From Paraburkholderia caffeinitolerans (GTDB lineage: Bacteria > Pseudomonadota > Gammaproteobacteria > Burkholderiales > Burkholderiaceae), in NCBI RefSeq assembly GCF_902859945.1, contig NZ_CADIKL010000024.1, positions 51,261 through 115,260 of the forward strand: a stretch of DNA of 64,000 nt. The letters run 5' to 3'. Within the stretch, counting starts at the first letter, position 1. Every line of letters starts with the position of its first letter. The position numbers and the translations under genes were made by a program. Positions 56,186 to 64,000 of this stretch are shown piece after piece. The notes under the pieces were generated by a model that saw only the letters and a list, made by a program, of their open reading frames with translations, was not told the DNA's origin and did no database searches.

Positions 56186-56219
56186 ACGCCGGCCTGCGGG
56201 CCGGCGTTGTGCTTTTTAA
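56186..56219 (+). terminator. Intrinsic terminator between corC and lnt
   Basis: ACGCCGGCC-TGCG-GGCCGGCGT stem with T5 six nt later. It suggests lnt has its own promoter in the 240-nt gap. Confidence 0.65.
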
Positions 56220-56398
56220 ACCGGCGCAGTGCGATCGAACCCCAAACCTCACCACCCAACTCGCCCCCGGCGCCACACGATGCCGACGCGTGAAGATGCT
56301 ATCGTTGCGCTCGCTGCGCACACGACGTGCGCAGCTAACGTTTTGCAACCCGCGCCCCGCGCGCTCCTGCAGTCGGACTGCAGCGCCCAAGCACACCC

Positions 56399-58087
56399 AT
56401 GGCTGAACCGATCGATTCCCGCACGCGCGACAGCGCGCGCGCCGCAGACACCTCCATCGCCGCGCGACGCGCGCTGCCCGCCTGGCATTACGTAGCCGCC
56501 GCCGCGCTTGGCGCGCTCAACACGTTCTCGTTCGCGCCCACGCCACACGGCGGCTGGCTTGAAATCGCGATCCTCGCGGGCTTTTACTTCTGGCTCACGC
56601 GCACCACGGGCTGGAAAAGCGCGCTCTTCACCGGCTGGGCGTTCGGCTTCGGCAACTTCGTGAGCGGCGTCTGGTGGCTCTACGTGAGCATGCACTTCTA
56701 TGGCGGCATGCCCGCCGCGCTCGCAGGCGCGGCGCTCGTGCTCTTCTCGCTCTACCTCGGGCTCTATCCGGCGCTCGCCGCGCTGGTCTGGTCGTTTTGC
56801 GCGGGACACGCAAAGAACGGACGCACCCTGCCGTTTTCGCCGACTTGGCATGGCGCGTTTGCCTTCGCGAGCGCATGGGCACTCGGCGAATGGGCGCGCG
56901 GTTATGTCTTCACCGGCTTTCCATGGCTTTCGAGCGGCTACGCGCAGGTGGACGGGCCGTTCGCCGGATTCGCGCCGATCGTCGGCGTCTATGGCGTGGG
57001 CTGGGTGCTCGCGCTCGTCGCGGCGCTTGTCGTGCAGGCGCTTGTGAACGTGTGCAAGGCGCGGCCCGACGCGCTCGCGGAGCCCGCGGGCGGCGGCGCG
57101 GCGCGCGGCGCCACCGGCTCAGTGGCCACGCCGGTCATCGCCACCGTTGCCGTGATCGCCGCAGGCCTGCTGCTGCCGCTAGTCAACTGGACGCACCCCG
57201 AAAACACCCCGCTGAACGTGCGCCTGCTGCAAGGCAACGTGAAGCAGGAAATGAAGTTCTCCGAATCCGGCCTTGATGAATCACTCGCCGAATTCCAGCG
57301 GCTCATCACCGAAAAGCCCGCCGACCTCGTCATCACGCCCGAGACTGCGATTCCGGTGCTGCTGCAGGAAATGCCCGAAAAATTCGGCCGCGATATCCGC
57401 GCGTTCGCCGACGGCACCGGCACCGCGATCCTGTTCGGCGCCGTGGGCGGCACGATCACGCCGGACCGGCGCGTAGTCGACTACACCAACAGCCTGTTCG
57501 GCATCACGCCCGGCCAGAACGGCCTGTACCGCTACGACAAGCATCACCTCGTGCCCTTCGGCGAATTCGTGCCGTGGGGCTTCCACTGGTTCGTGAACCT
57601 CATGAACATCCCGCTCGGCGACTTCGCGCGCGGCGCCCCCGTGCAGCCGCCGTTCCTCGTGCACAACCAGCCCGTCGCCGTCGACATCTGCTACGAAGAC
57701 ATCTTCGGCGAGGAAATCGCGCGCACCGTGCGCGAGAATCCGACCTCGCCGGGCATCCTCATCAACTCGACGAACCTCGCGTGGTTCGGCGACACCATAG
57801 CGCTCGACCAGCATCTGCAAATCGCGCGCATGCGCTCGCTCGAAACCGGCCGGCCGATGCTGCGCGCGACCAATACGGGCGCCACCGCCGCCATCGATGC
57901 GCACGGCAACGTAATCGCGCGCTTGCCCGCCTTCACCGTGGGCTCGCTCGACGTGCGCGTGGAAGGCACCCAGGGCTTCACGCCCTACGTGAGAAGCGGC
58001 AACAACACGGTGATCGCCGTGTCGCTGGTGTTGCTCGCGTTCGGCTTCGCATTCGGGCCGGCCCGGCCCAGTCGCAAGAAGGCTTGA
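56399..58087 (+). CDS. lnt: Apolipoprotein N-acyltransferase
   Basis: 562 residues. About seven membrane helices in the first 240 residues, then a nitrilase-like periplasmic domain. The catalytic triad Glu315 (TPETAIP), Lys381 (YDKHHLVPFGEFVP) and Cys431 (DICYEDIFGEE) is complete, with the order and spacing expected for Lnt. It adds the third acyl chain to lipoprotein N-termini at the inner membrane, needed for the several lipoproteins in this window. Confidence 0.96.
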   Translation: MAEPIDSRTRDSARAADTSIAARRALPAWHYVAAAALGALNTFSFAPTPHGGWLEIAILAGFYFWLTRTTGWKSALFTGWAFGFGNFVSGVWWLYVSMHFYGGMPAALAGAALVLFSLYLGLYPALAALVWSFCAGHAKNGRTLPFSPTWHGAFAFASAWALGEWARGYVFTGFPWLSSGYAQVDGPFAGFAPIVGVYGVGWVLALVAALVVQALVNVCKARPDALAEPAGGGAARGATGSVATPVIATVAVIAAGLLLPLVNWTHPENTPLNVRLLQGNVKQEMKFSESGLDESLAEFQRLITEKPADLVITPETAIPVLLQEMPEKFGRDIRAFADGTGTAILFGAVGGTITPDRRVVDYTNSLFGITPGQNGLYRYDKHHLVPFGEFVPWGFHWFVNLMNIPLGDFARGAPVQPPFLVHNQPVAVDICYEDIFGEEIARTVRENPTSPGILINSTNLAWFGDTIALDQHLQIARMRSLETGRPMLRATNTGATAAIDAHGNVIARLPAFTVGSLDVRVEGTQGFTPYVRSGNNTVIAVSLVLLAFGFAFGPARPSRKKA

Positions 58088-58314
58088 TGCGCCAAAATGC
58101 GTCCCGAACCCCGCGCCGGTCTCAACGCTGCGCCAATCCGGTAAAATTCAAGGTTTCAGCACCGGGCCGCCCCTCCTGACCGGGGGCCGGGACCGCGACA
58201 CGCAAGGAACGCCCGCCACGCGCGGCATGCCACGCGCGGCCACACCCGGCCGCGCGTGGCGGACCTTGCCGCCGCGGCCCACGCCGTTCGCCCTAAAAGA
58301 CACTGCAGGCACAC

Positions 58315-59322
58315 ATGCTCACGTTTCAGCAAATCATCCTGACGCTCCAGTCTTACTGGGACAAGCAGGGCTGCGCGCTGCTCCAGCCGATCGACATGGA
58401 AGTCGGCGCCGGCACCTCGCACGTCCACACCTTCCTGCGCGCAATCGGCCCCGAGCCGTGGCGCGCGGCCTACGTGCAGCCGTCGCGCCGCCCGAAGGAC
58501 GGCCGCTACGGCGAGAACCCGAACCGCCTGCAGCACTACTACCAGTACCAGGTGGTGCTCAAGCCCGCGCCGGAAAACATCCTCGACCTGTACCTCGGCT
58601 CGCTCGAAGCGCTCGGCTTCGACCTGAAGCAGAACGACGTGCGCTTCGTCGAGGACGACTGGGAGAACCCCACGCTCGGCGCGTGGGGCCTCGGCTGGGA
58701 AGTCTGGCTCAACGGCATGGAAGTCACGCAGTTCACGTACTTCCAGCAAGTGGGCGGCATCGACTGCAAGCCGGTGCTTGGCGAAATCACCTACGGCCTC
58801 GAACGTCTCGCGATGTACCTGCAAAAAGTCGAGAACGTCTACGACCTGATCTGGACCGAGTGGGAAGAGGAAGGCCCGAACGGCCCCGAACTGCGCCGCC
58901 TCACCTACGGCGACGTCTACCACCAGAACGAAGTCGAGCAATCGACCTACAACTTCGAGCACGCGAACGTCGACCTGCTGTTCACGTTCTTCAACGCGTA
59001 CGAAAGCGAAGCGAAGCGCATGATCGAGCTCCAGCTCGCACTGCCCGCGTACGAACTCGTGCTCAAGGCCGGTCACACGTTCAACCTGCTCGACGCGCGC
59101 GGCGCGATCTCCGTGACGGAGCGCGCGGCGTATATCGGCCGCATTCGCGCGCTTTCGCGCAGCGTCGCGCAGTCGTACTACGAATCGCGCGAGAAGCTTG
59201 GCTTCCCGATGCTCGGCAATCCGGTGCACGGCGTACCGGGCTTGACCACCGACGAACAGGATGCCGCGATGCCCGCCTGGGCGCCGCCGCTGAAGGTCGA
59301 ACGCAAGTTCGACGAGGCATGA
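58315..59322 (+). CDS. glyQ: Glycyl-tRNA synthetase alpha subunit
   Basis: 335 residues. TFQQIILTLQSYWDKQGCALLQP is the class-II GlyQ signature; motif 2 is RYGENPNRLQHYYQYQVVLKP and the C-terminal GLERLAMYLQ also fits. The alpha subunit holds the aminoacylation site and makes an alpha2-beta2 enzyme with GlyS, encoded 16 nt downstream. Confidence 0.97.
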   Translation: MLTFQQIILTLQSYWDKQGCALLQPIDMEVGAGTSHVHTFLRAIGPEPWRAAYVQPSRRPKDGRYGENPNRLQHYYQYQVVLKPAPENILDLYLGSLEALGFDLKQNDVRFVEDDWENPTLGAWGLGWEVWLNGMEVTQFTYFQQVGGIDCKPVLGEITYGLERLAMYLQKVENVYDLIWTEWEEEGPNGPELRRLTYGDVYHQNEVEQSTYNFEHANVDLLFTFFNAYESEAKRMIELQLALPAYELVLKAGHTFNLLDARGAISVTERAAYIGRIRALSRSVAQSYYESREKLGFPMLGNPVHGVPGLTTDEQDAAMPAWAPPLKVERKFDEA

Positions 59323-59338
59323 CCGGATCTCCAGAACA

Positions 59339-61438
59339 ATGACGCAAGCTCATCACGCCACCCTCCTCGTCGAACTGCTGACCGAGGAACTGCCGCCGAA
59401 GGCCCTCGCGCGCCTCGGCGACACATTCGCCGAAGGCATCGCGCAGCGCCTCGCCGCGCGCGACCTGATCGAAGGCGACCTCTCGTTCGAACGCTACGCC
59501 ACGCCGCGCCGTCTCGCCGTGACGATCAAGAACGTGCGCAACGTCGCGCCCGAAAAGCAGGTGCGCGAAAAAGTGCTGCCGGTTTCGGTCGCGCTCGACG
59601 CCAACGGCCAGCCCACCGCGCCGCTCGCGAAAAAGCTCGCCGCGCTCGGCTTTGCCGACTTCCCGGTTAGCGACCTCGAACGCGCGAGCGACGGCAAGAA
59701 CGAAGCGTTCTTCCTGCGCTACTCGGCGCCGGGCGCCACGCTCGCCGACGGCCTGCAGGCCGTGCTCGACGAAACACTCGGCAAGCTGCCGATCCCGAAG
59801 GTCATGACGTACCAGCGGCCCGACGGCAGCAACGTGCAGTTCGTGCGTCCGGTGCACCGCCTCACGGTGCTGCACGGCGAGCAGATCGTGCCGGTCACCG
59901 CGTTCGGCATCGACGCGGGCGACACCACGCGCGGCCACCGCTTCCTCTCGCACGGCAACGTCGCGATCACGCGCGCCGACGACTACGCACACACGCTGCA
60001 GCACAAGGGCCGTGTGATCGCGAGCTACGCGGACCGCCGCGAATCCATCCGCGAACAGCTCATCGAGCAAGCCGGCGACGACAAGGTCGTCATGCCCGAC
60101 GCGCTGCTCGACGAGGTGAATTCGCTCGTCGAATGGCCCGTCGTGTACGCGTGCAAGTTCGAGGACGAATTCCTGCAAGTGCCGCAGGAATGCCTGATCC
60201 TCACGATGCAGACGAACCAGAAGTACTTCGCGCTCACCGACGCCGCAGGCCGCCTGCGCTCGCGCTTCCTGATCGTCTCGAACATCGAGACCGAAACGCC
60301 GGGCGAAATCGTCGAAGGCAACGAGCGCGTCGTGCGCCCGCGACTCGCCGACGCCAAGTTCTTCTTCGAGCAGGACAAGAAGAAGCCGCTGGCCGACCGC
60401 GTACCGCTGCTCGCGAACGTGGTCTATCACAACAAGCTCGGCTCGACGCTGCAGCGCGTGCAGCGCCTCGAAGCACTCGCGGGCGCCATCGCCATGATGT
60501 GCGGCGCGAACATCGCGCTCGCCGAACGCGGCGCGCGCCTCGCCAAGGCCGACCTGTTGACCGACATGGTGGGCGAGTTCCCCGAGCTGCAAGGCACGAT
60601 GGGCACCTACTACGCGCGCCACGACGGCGAGGCCGAAGAAGTGGCGCTCGCGTGCTCCGAGCACTACCAGCCGCGCTTCTCCGGCGACGCGCTGCCGGGC
60701 ACGGTCACGGGCACCATCGTCGCGCTCGCGGACAAGCTCGAAACGCTCGTGGGCATCTGGGGCATCGGCCTCGCGCCGACCGGCGAGAAGGATCCGTTCG
60801 CGCTGCGCCGCCACGCGCTGGGCGTGCTGCGCATTCTCGTCGAGAAGCAACTGCCGCTCGACCTCGTCGAACTGCTGCGCACGACCTACTCGCAATTCGC
60901 GGGCATCGAAGCAGTAGCGGAATCGACCCAAGCAATCTACGAATTCAGCATGGACCGCCTGCGCGGCATGCTGCGCGAACGCGGCTACGCGGCGCAGGAA
61001 ATCGACGCGGTGCTCGCGATGAACCCCACGCGCCTCGACGACATCGTCGCGCGCCTCGACGCCGTGCGCGAATTCGCGGCGCTCGAGGAAGCGGCCTCGC
61101 TCGCGGCGGCCAACAAGCGCATCTCGAACATTCTCAAGAAGTCCGAAGGCGCCGTGGACGCGAACGTGCAGAGCACGCTCTTCGTGGAAAGCGCGGAAAA
61201 AGCACTCTTCGCGCAGCTCGAACAAGTCGCGCCGCGCGTGCAGACGCAACTGGCCGCGCGCGAGTACACGGGCGCGCTCACGGCGCTTGCCGCACTGCGC
61301 GAAACCGTCGACACGTTCTTTAACGACGTGATGGTGAATGCCGAAGACCCCGCGCTGCGTGCCAACCGCCTCGCGCTGCTCAAGGCATTGCATCGCCAGA
61401 TGAACAGCGTTGCCGACATCTCGCGCCTCGCGGCGTGA
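59339..61438 (+). CDS. glyS: Glycyl-tRNA synthetase beta subunit
   Basis: 699 residues, the full length of bacterial GlyS. The N-terminal LLVELLTEELPPKAL and RRLAVTI, the central FEVQVPQECL-like stretch and the HD-domain region (IWGIGLAPTGEKDPFALRRHALGVLRIL) are typical; the C-terminal anticodon-binding region contains KSEGAVDANVQSTLF. Works with GlyQ. Operon glyQS, probably extending to gmhB. Confidence 0.97.
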   Translation: MTQAHHATLLVELLTEELPPKALARLGDTFAEGIAQRLAARDLIEGDLSFERYATPRRLAVTIKNVRNVAPEKQVREKVLPVSVALDANGQPTAPLAKKLAALGFADFPVSDLERASDGKNEAFFLRYSAPGATLADGLQAVLDETLGKLPIPKVMTYQRPDGSNVQFVRPVHRLTVLHGEQIVPVTAFGIDAGDTTRGHRFLSHGNVAITRADDYAHTLQHKGRVIASYADRRESIREQLIEQAGDDKVVMPDALLDEVNSLVEWPVVYACKFEDEFLQVPQECLILTMQTNQKYFALTDAAGRLRSRFLIVSNIETETPGEIVEGNERVVRPRLADAKFFFEQDKKKPLADRVPLLANVVYHNKLGSTLQRVQRLEALAGAIAMMCGANIALAERGARLAKADLLTDMVGEFPELQGTMGTYYARHDGEAEEVALACSEHYQPRFSGDALPGTVTGTIVALADKLETLVGIWGIGLAPTGEKDPFALRRHALGVLRILVEKQLPLDLVELLRTTYSQFAGIEAVAESTQAIYEFSMDRLRGMLRERGYAAQEIDAVLAMNPTRLDDIVARLDAVREFAALEEAASLAAANKRISNILKKSEGAVDANVQSTLFVESAEKALFAQLEQVAPRVQTQLAAREYTGALTALAALRETVDTFFNDVMVNAEDPALRANRLALLKALHRQMNSVADISRLAA

Positions 61439-61468
61439 CGGCGTCGTGACACTCTACTGAGCGACGCC

Positions 61469-62032
61469 ATGCCGACCAGCAACAGCCGCAAACTCGTGAT
61501 CCTCGACCGCGACGGCGTGATCAACGTCGACTCTGACGCGTTCATCAAGTCCGTGGACGAATGGATCGCGCTGCCGGGCAGTCTCGAAGCGATCGCCCGC
61601 CTGAACCAGGCGGGCTACCGCGTCGCCGTTGCGACGAACCAGTCCGGCATCGGCCGGGGCCTGTTCGACACGACGGCGCTCAACGAGATGCACGCGAAGA
61701 TGCAACGCCAGGCCGCCGCCGTGGGCGGACGCGTCGACGCCGTATTCTTCTGCCCGCACACCGCGCAGGACCATTGCGACTGCCGCAAGCCCAAGCCCGG
61801 CATGCTCAAGATGATCGCCGAGCGCTTCGAGATCGTTCCTGCGGATACGCCCGTGGTGGGCGATTCGCTGCGCGACCTCCAGGCCGGCGCGGTGCTCGGC
61901 TTTCCCACGCACCTCGTGCTCACAGGCAAGGGCAAGAAAACACTCGCAACGGGCGGCCTGCCCGACGGCACGAAAGTGCACGACGACCTGCGCGCGTTCG
62001 TGCTCGACTTCCTCGCGAACGAGCCGGCTTAA
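61469..62032 (+). CDS. gmhB: D-glycero-beta-D-manno-heptose 1,7-bisphosphate 7-phosphatase
   Basis: 187 residues. A HAD phosphatase with LDRDGVINVDS (Asp13/Asp15), TNQSGIGRG and the zinc-binding FFCPHTAQDHCDCRKPKPG, which is diagnostic of GmhB. It makes the heptose 1-phosphate used for ADP-heptose, the donor for WaaF encoded at 14.7 kb. It follows glyS after 30 nt. Confidence 0.96.
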   Translation: MPTSNSRKLVILDRDGVINVDSDAFIKSVDEWIALPGSLEAIARLNQAGYRVAVATNQSGIGRGLFDTTALNEMHAKMQRQAAAVGGRVDAVFFCPHTAQDHCDCRKPKPGMLKMIAERFEIVPADTPVVGDSLRDLQAGAVLGFPTHLVLTGKGKKTLATGGLPDGTKVHDDLRAFVLDFLANEPA

Positions 62033-62075
62033 CCCGGCACTGTCGCCCTGCCCCCGAACGGTCCAACCGATACCG

Positions 62076-62837
62076 ATGCGCTTCATCCGCTCCCTGCTGC
62101 TGCTGATCTACCTGGTCGGCTACACGATCCCCTACGCGATTGCGTGCTTCATCGCGTTCCCGCTCATGAACGCCGAGCGACGCTACTGGATGGCCGCCGG
62201 CTGGTGCCGCTCGACGCTGTTCGTCGCGCGCTGGCTCAATGGCATCCAATACCGCATCGAGGGCATGGAGAACCTGCCCGACGGCCCAGCCGTGCTGCTC
62301 TCGAAGCACCAGTCGGCTTGGGAAACGCTCGCGTTTCCCGCGCTGATGCCGCGTCCGATGTGCTACGTGTTCAAGCGCGAACTGCTGTATGTGCCGTTCT
62401 TCGGCTGGGCGCTGGGCATGCTGAAGATGGTTCATATCGACCGCAAGGAAGGCAAATACGCGTTCGCGTCCGTGACGCGCCAGGGCAAGGCCCGTATGGC
62501 CGAAGGCGCATGGGTCATCATGTTCCCGGAAGGCACGCGCACGCCGGTGGGCAAGCAAGGCAAGTACAAGACCGGCGGCGCGCGCTTTGCGATCTCAGCG
62601 GGCGCGCCCGTCGTGCCGATCGCGCACAACGCAGGACGTGTCTGGCCCCGCAACTCGTTCCTCAAATATGCGGGTATAGTCACGGTGTCGATCGGCAAGC
62701 CGATCGACACAACCGGGCTCACGCCCGACCAGTTGAATACACGCGTGGAGCAATGGATCGAAGCCGAAATGCGACGCATCGATCCTGACGCGTATCGCGA
62801 AACGGATAGCGCATCGGTGGACGCCGCGCGGACTTGA
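62076..62837 (+). CDS. Lysophospholipid acyltransferase (PlsC-like)
   Basis: 253 residues. An N-terminal membrane helix (LLLLIYLVGYTIPYAIACFI) anchors the protein. Acyltransferase motifs are SKHQSAWET (an H-x4-E form of the usual H-x4-D), FKRELLYVPFFGWAL and FPEGTR. It probably makes phosphatidic acid from 1-acyl-glycerol-3-phosphate. It is 43 nt after gmhB, likely the same operon. Confidence 0.9.
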   Translation: MRFIRSLLLLIYLVGYTIPYAIACFIAFPLMNAERRYWMAAGWCRSTLFVARWLNGIQYRIEGMENLPDGPAVLLSKHQSAWETLAFPALMPRPMCYVFKRELLYVPFFGWALGMLKMVHIDRKEGKYAFASVTRQGKARMAEGAWVIMFPEGTRTPVGKQGKYKTGGARFAISAGAPVVPIAHNAGRVWPRNSFLKYAGIVTVSIGKPIDTTGLTPDQLNTRVEQWIEAEMRRIDPDAYRETDSASVDAART

Positions 62838-62930
62838 TGCTCCGGCGGCCAGGCGGCTACCCACCCCACGCCCGCTGCGTTTTCCACACTCGTCATACGC
62901 CACGCACGCAATTCCGCACCCAGCCTGACG

Positions 62931-63824
62931 ATGCAGAAGTCACCCACGCCGCGCCCTTTAGCGGCGCTCGATAACGGGCAACTCGATTTGCCGCTCTTTG
63001 CCGAGCCGGCGCCCGTTGTCGCTCCCTTCCCGGCATCGCCCTTCCACACAGCACCTTCCACACCGTCGCCATTCAAGTCGCCCAAGGGGCCGCTTGCGCC
63101 GGATGGCACACGCGTGCGAACGCTCGAAATGGGCGCGCGCACCTTGCACTATCGGCTCAAGCGGTCGTCGCGAAAATCGATTGGATTTGCCATCGATGGA
63201 AGCGGGCTCACGATCACTGCGCCCCGATGGGTGACGATTGCCGATATCGAAACGGCTATCGCCGAAAAGCAGCGCTGGATCTTTGCGAAGCTGATCGAGT
63301 GGCAAACGCGCGTGGAACAGCGTGCGCTGCCGCGCGTGGAATGGGGCGATGGGGCGGAGTTGCCTTATCTCGGGAAGCCGATGAGCGTGCGCCTTGGAGC
63401 TTCGCTGCTGGCTTTTGACGAGGATACGCGCGTGCTGGCGCTGCCGCTGCCGCTTCATGCGGATGCGCAGCAGATCAAGGATCGGGTGACCGGGTGGCTA
63501 CAGGGCGAGGCGACGCGTATTTTTGGTGCGCGGCTTGGGGTTTATGCGGCCAGGCTTGGGGTTACGTTTCGGTCCTATGCGCTTTCGTCAGCAATGACGC
63601 GCTGGGGGAGTTGCTCGAGCGAAGGAAGAATCCGGCTCAACTGGCGGCTGATTCATTTTCCGCTTTCGGTTGTCGATTACGTCGTCGCGCATGAGCTTGC
63701 GCATTTGCGCGAGATGAATCACAGTCCGCGGTTCTGGCAGACTGTGGAGTCTATCTTTCCTGAGTTCCGTGAAGCCAGGAAGCAGCTCAAGCAACATCCG
63801 CCGGAGATGGTGCCGGGGATGTGA
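62931..63824 (+). CDS. YgjP-like M48 metallopeptidase domain protein (DUF45)
   Basis: 297 residues. The zinc site HELAHLREMNHS (VVAHELAHLREMNH...FW) and the preceding SAMTRWGSCSSEGRIRLNWRLI block identify the YgjP/DUF45 family. The N-terminal 60 residues are Pro/Ser/Ala-rich and probably disordered. Function poorly known; some relatives are tied to DNA restriction systems (HsdR-associated YgjP domains). The 3' half uses an unusual number of G- and T-ending codons compared with its neighbours. Confidence 0.88.
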   Translation: MQKSPTPRPLAALDNGQLDLPLFAEPAPVVAPFPASPFHTAPSTPSPFKSPKGPLAPDGTRVRTLEMGARTLHYRLKRSSRKSIGFAIDGSGLTITAPRWVTIADIETAIAEKQRWIFAKLIEWQTRVEQRALPRVEWGDGAELPYLGKPMSVRLGASLLAFDEDTRVLALPLPLHADAQQIKDRVTGWLQGEATRIFGARLGVYAARLGVTFRSYALSSAMTRWGSCSSEGRIRLNWRLIHFPLSVVDYVVAHELAHLREMNHSPRFWQTVESIFPEFREARKQLKQHPPEMVPGM

Positions 63825-63939
63825 GGGGGCAAAGTCAATCGTGACGATTACAGATTCTTGCTGGGACGCCCACGGCAATTGAATTCGCTGGACCTATCCG
63901 GCATTTTGTGGGCGAGGCATATCATGAGAGGTAAAAATC

Positions 63940-64000
63940 ATGGATATGCCGATGAAGAAGAAACGTACGGTGGCGTCTCAGGCAGCGGCCCGAGGGCCGC
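63940..64000 (+). CDS. Unidentified gene, first 20 codons only
   Basis: An ATG at 63940 opens a frame that runs off the right end. The residues are Lys/Arg-rich (M-K-K-K-R-T-V-A-S-Q). AGGT precedes it, and a second in-frame ATG lies at 63952. Too short to identify. Confidence 0.35.
   Translation, partial: MDMPMKKKRTVASQAAARGP

Noticed and set aside
59081..61393. 770-codon minus-strand open frame opposite glyS
   Set aside because: Shadow of a certain glyS gene; Arg/Glu-rich composition is typical of antisense frames at high GC.

Overview
The window is high-GC proteobacterial DNA whose gene content and gene order match the main chromosome of a Burkholderiaceae member in the broad Burkholderia sense. 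A Paraburkholderia-like environmental species is my best guess; genus and species cannot be fixed from this sequence alone. The markers are the recX-recA pair facing a two-component system, the purC/purE/purK/tsaC cluster, pgk-pyk-fba glycolysis genes, the miaB-phoH-ybeY-corC-lnt-glyQS-gmhB-plsC run, and a type IV pilin beside a PglL-type glycosyltransferase. Coding density is high, and I see no insertion sequence, prophage, CRISPR array or clear genomic island.

Layout. 1-4.96 kb: the N-terminal part of a response regulator, divergent from a DacB-type penicillin-binding protein, then a fatty acid hydroxylase and an SGNH-type lipoprotein hydrolase ending at a bidirectional terminator. 5.06-13.7 kb, all minus strand: tsaC, purK, purE, purC, class II aldolase, pyruvate kinase and phosphoglycerate kinase. 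14.2-18.3 kb, plus strand: a zinc-finger protein, waaF (LPS core), an NTF2-like protein, a YheT hydrolase and an uncharacterised protein. 18.3-28.8 kb, mostly minus: a BepA-like protease, (plus-strand moaC), pglL, pilin, terC, sucD, sucC, a DUF2889 protein and recX. recA follows at 28.9-29.9 kb behind a LexA-controlled promoter.

30.2-44.8 kb: a complete response regulator/histidine kinase pair, an MFS symporter, a tRNA with CAT anticodon, a GAF-GGDEF diguanylate cyclase, a divergent GntR regulator/galactonate dehydratase pair, a CopD-like protein divergent from two membrane-linked c-type cytochromes, a hemolysin III family protein and an RhlE-type helicase. 44.9-50.3 kb: a ferritin-like protein, two small conserved proteins, a HAD phosphatase, ribB under an FMN riboswitch and an XRE-cupin regulator. 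50.7-64 kb, mostly plus strand: miaB, phoH, ybeY, chaC, (minus-strand BamE-like lipoprotein), corC, lnt, glyQ, glyS, gmhB, plsC-like, a YgjP-like metallopeptidase and the first codons of an unidentified gene.

Themes. Most of the window is housekeeping: purine synthesis, lower glycolysis, succinyl-CoA synthetase, tRNA modification and charging, LPS and lipoprotein assembly, and DNA repair. No obviously new multi-gene system is visible. The items most worth following are the probable ATT start codon of the GntR regulator, the pilin with an unusually long leader and structured 5' region next to pglL, the uninterrupted Ala/Lys-rich frame between pgk and pyk, two unrelated 11-bp triple tandem repeats, and a hairpin cluster behind the galactonate dehydratase gene.
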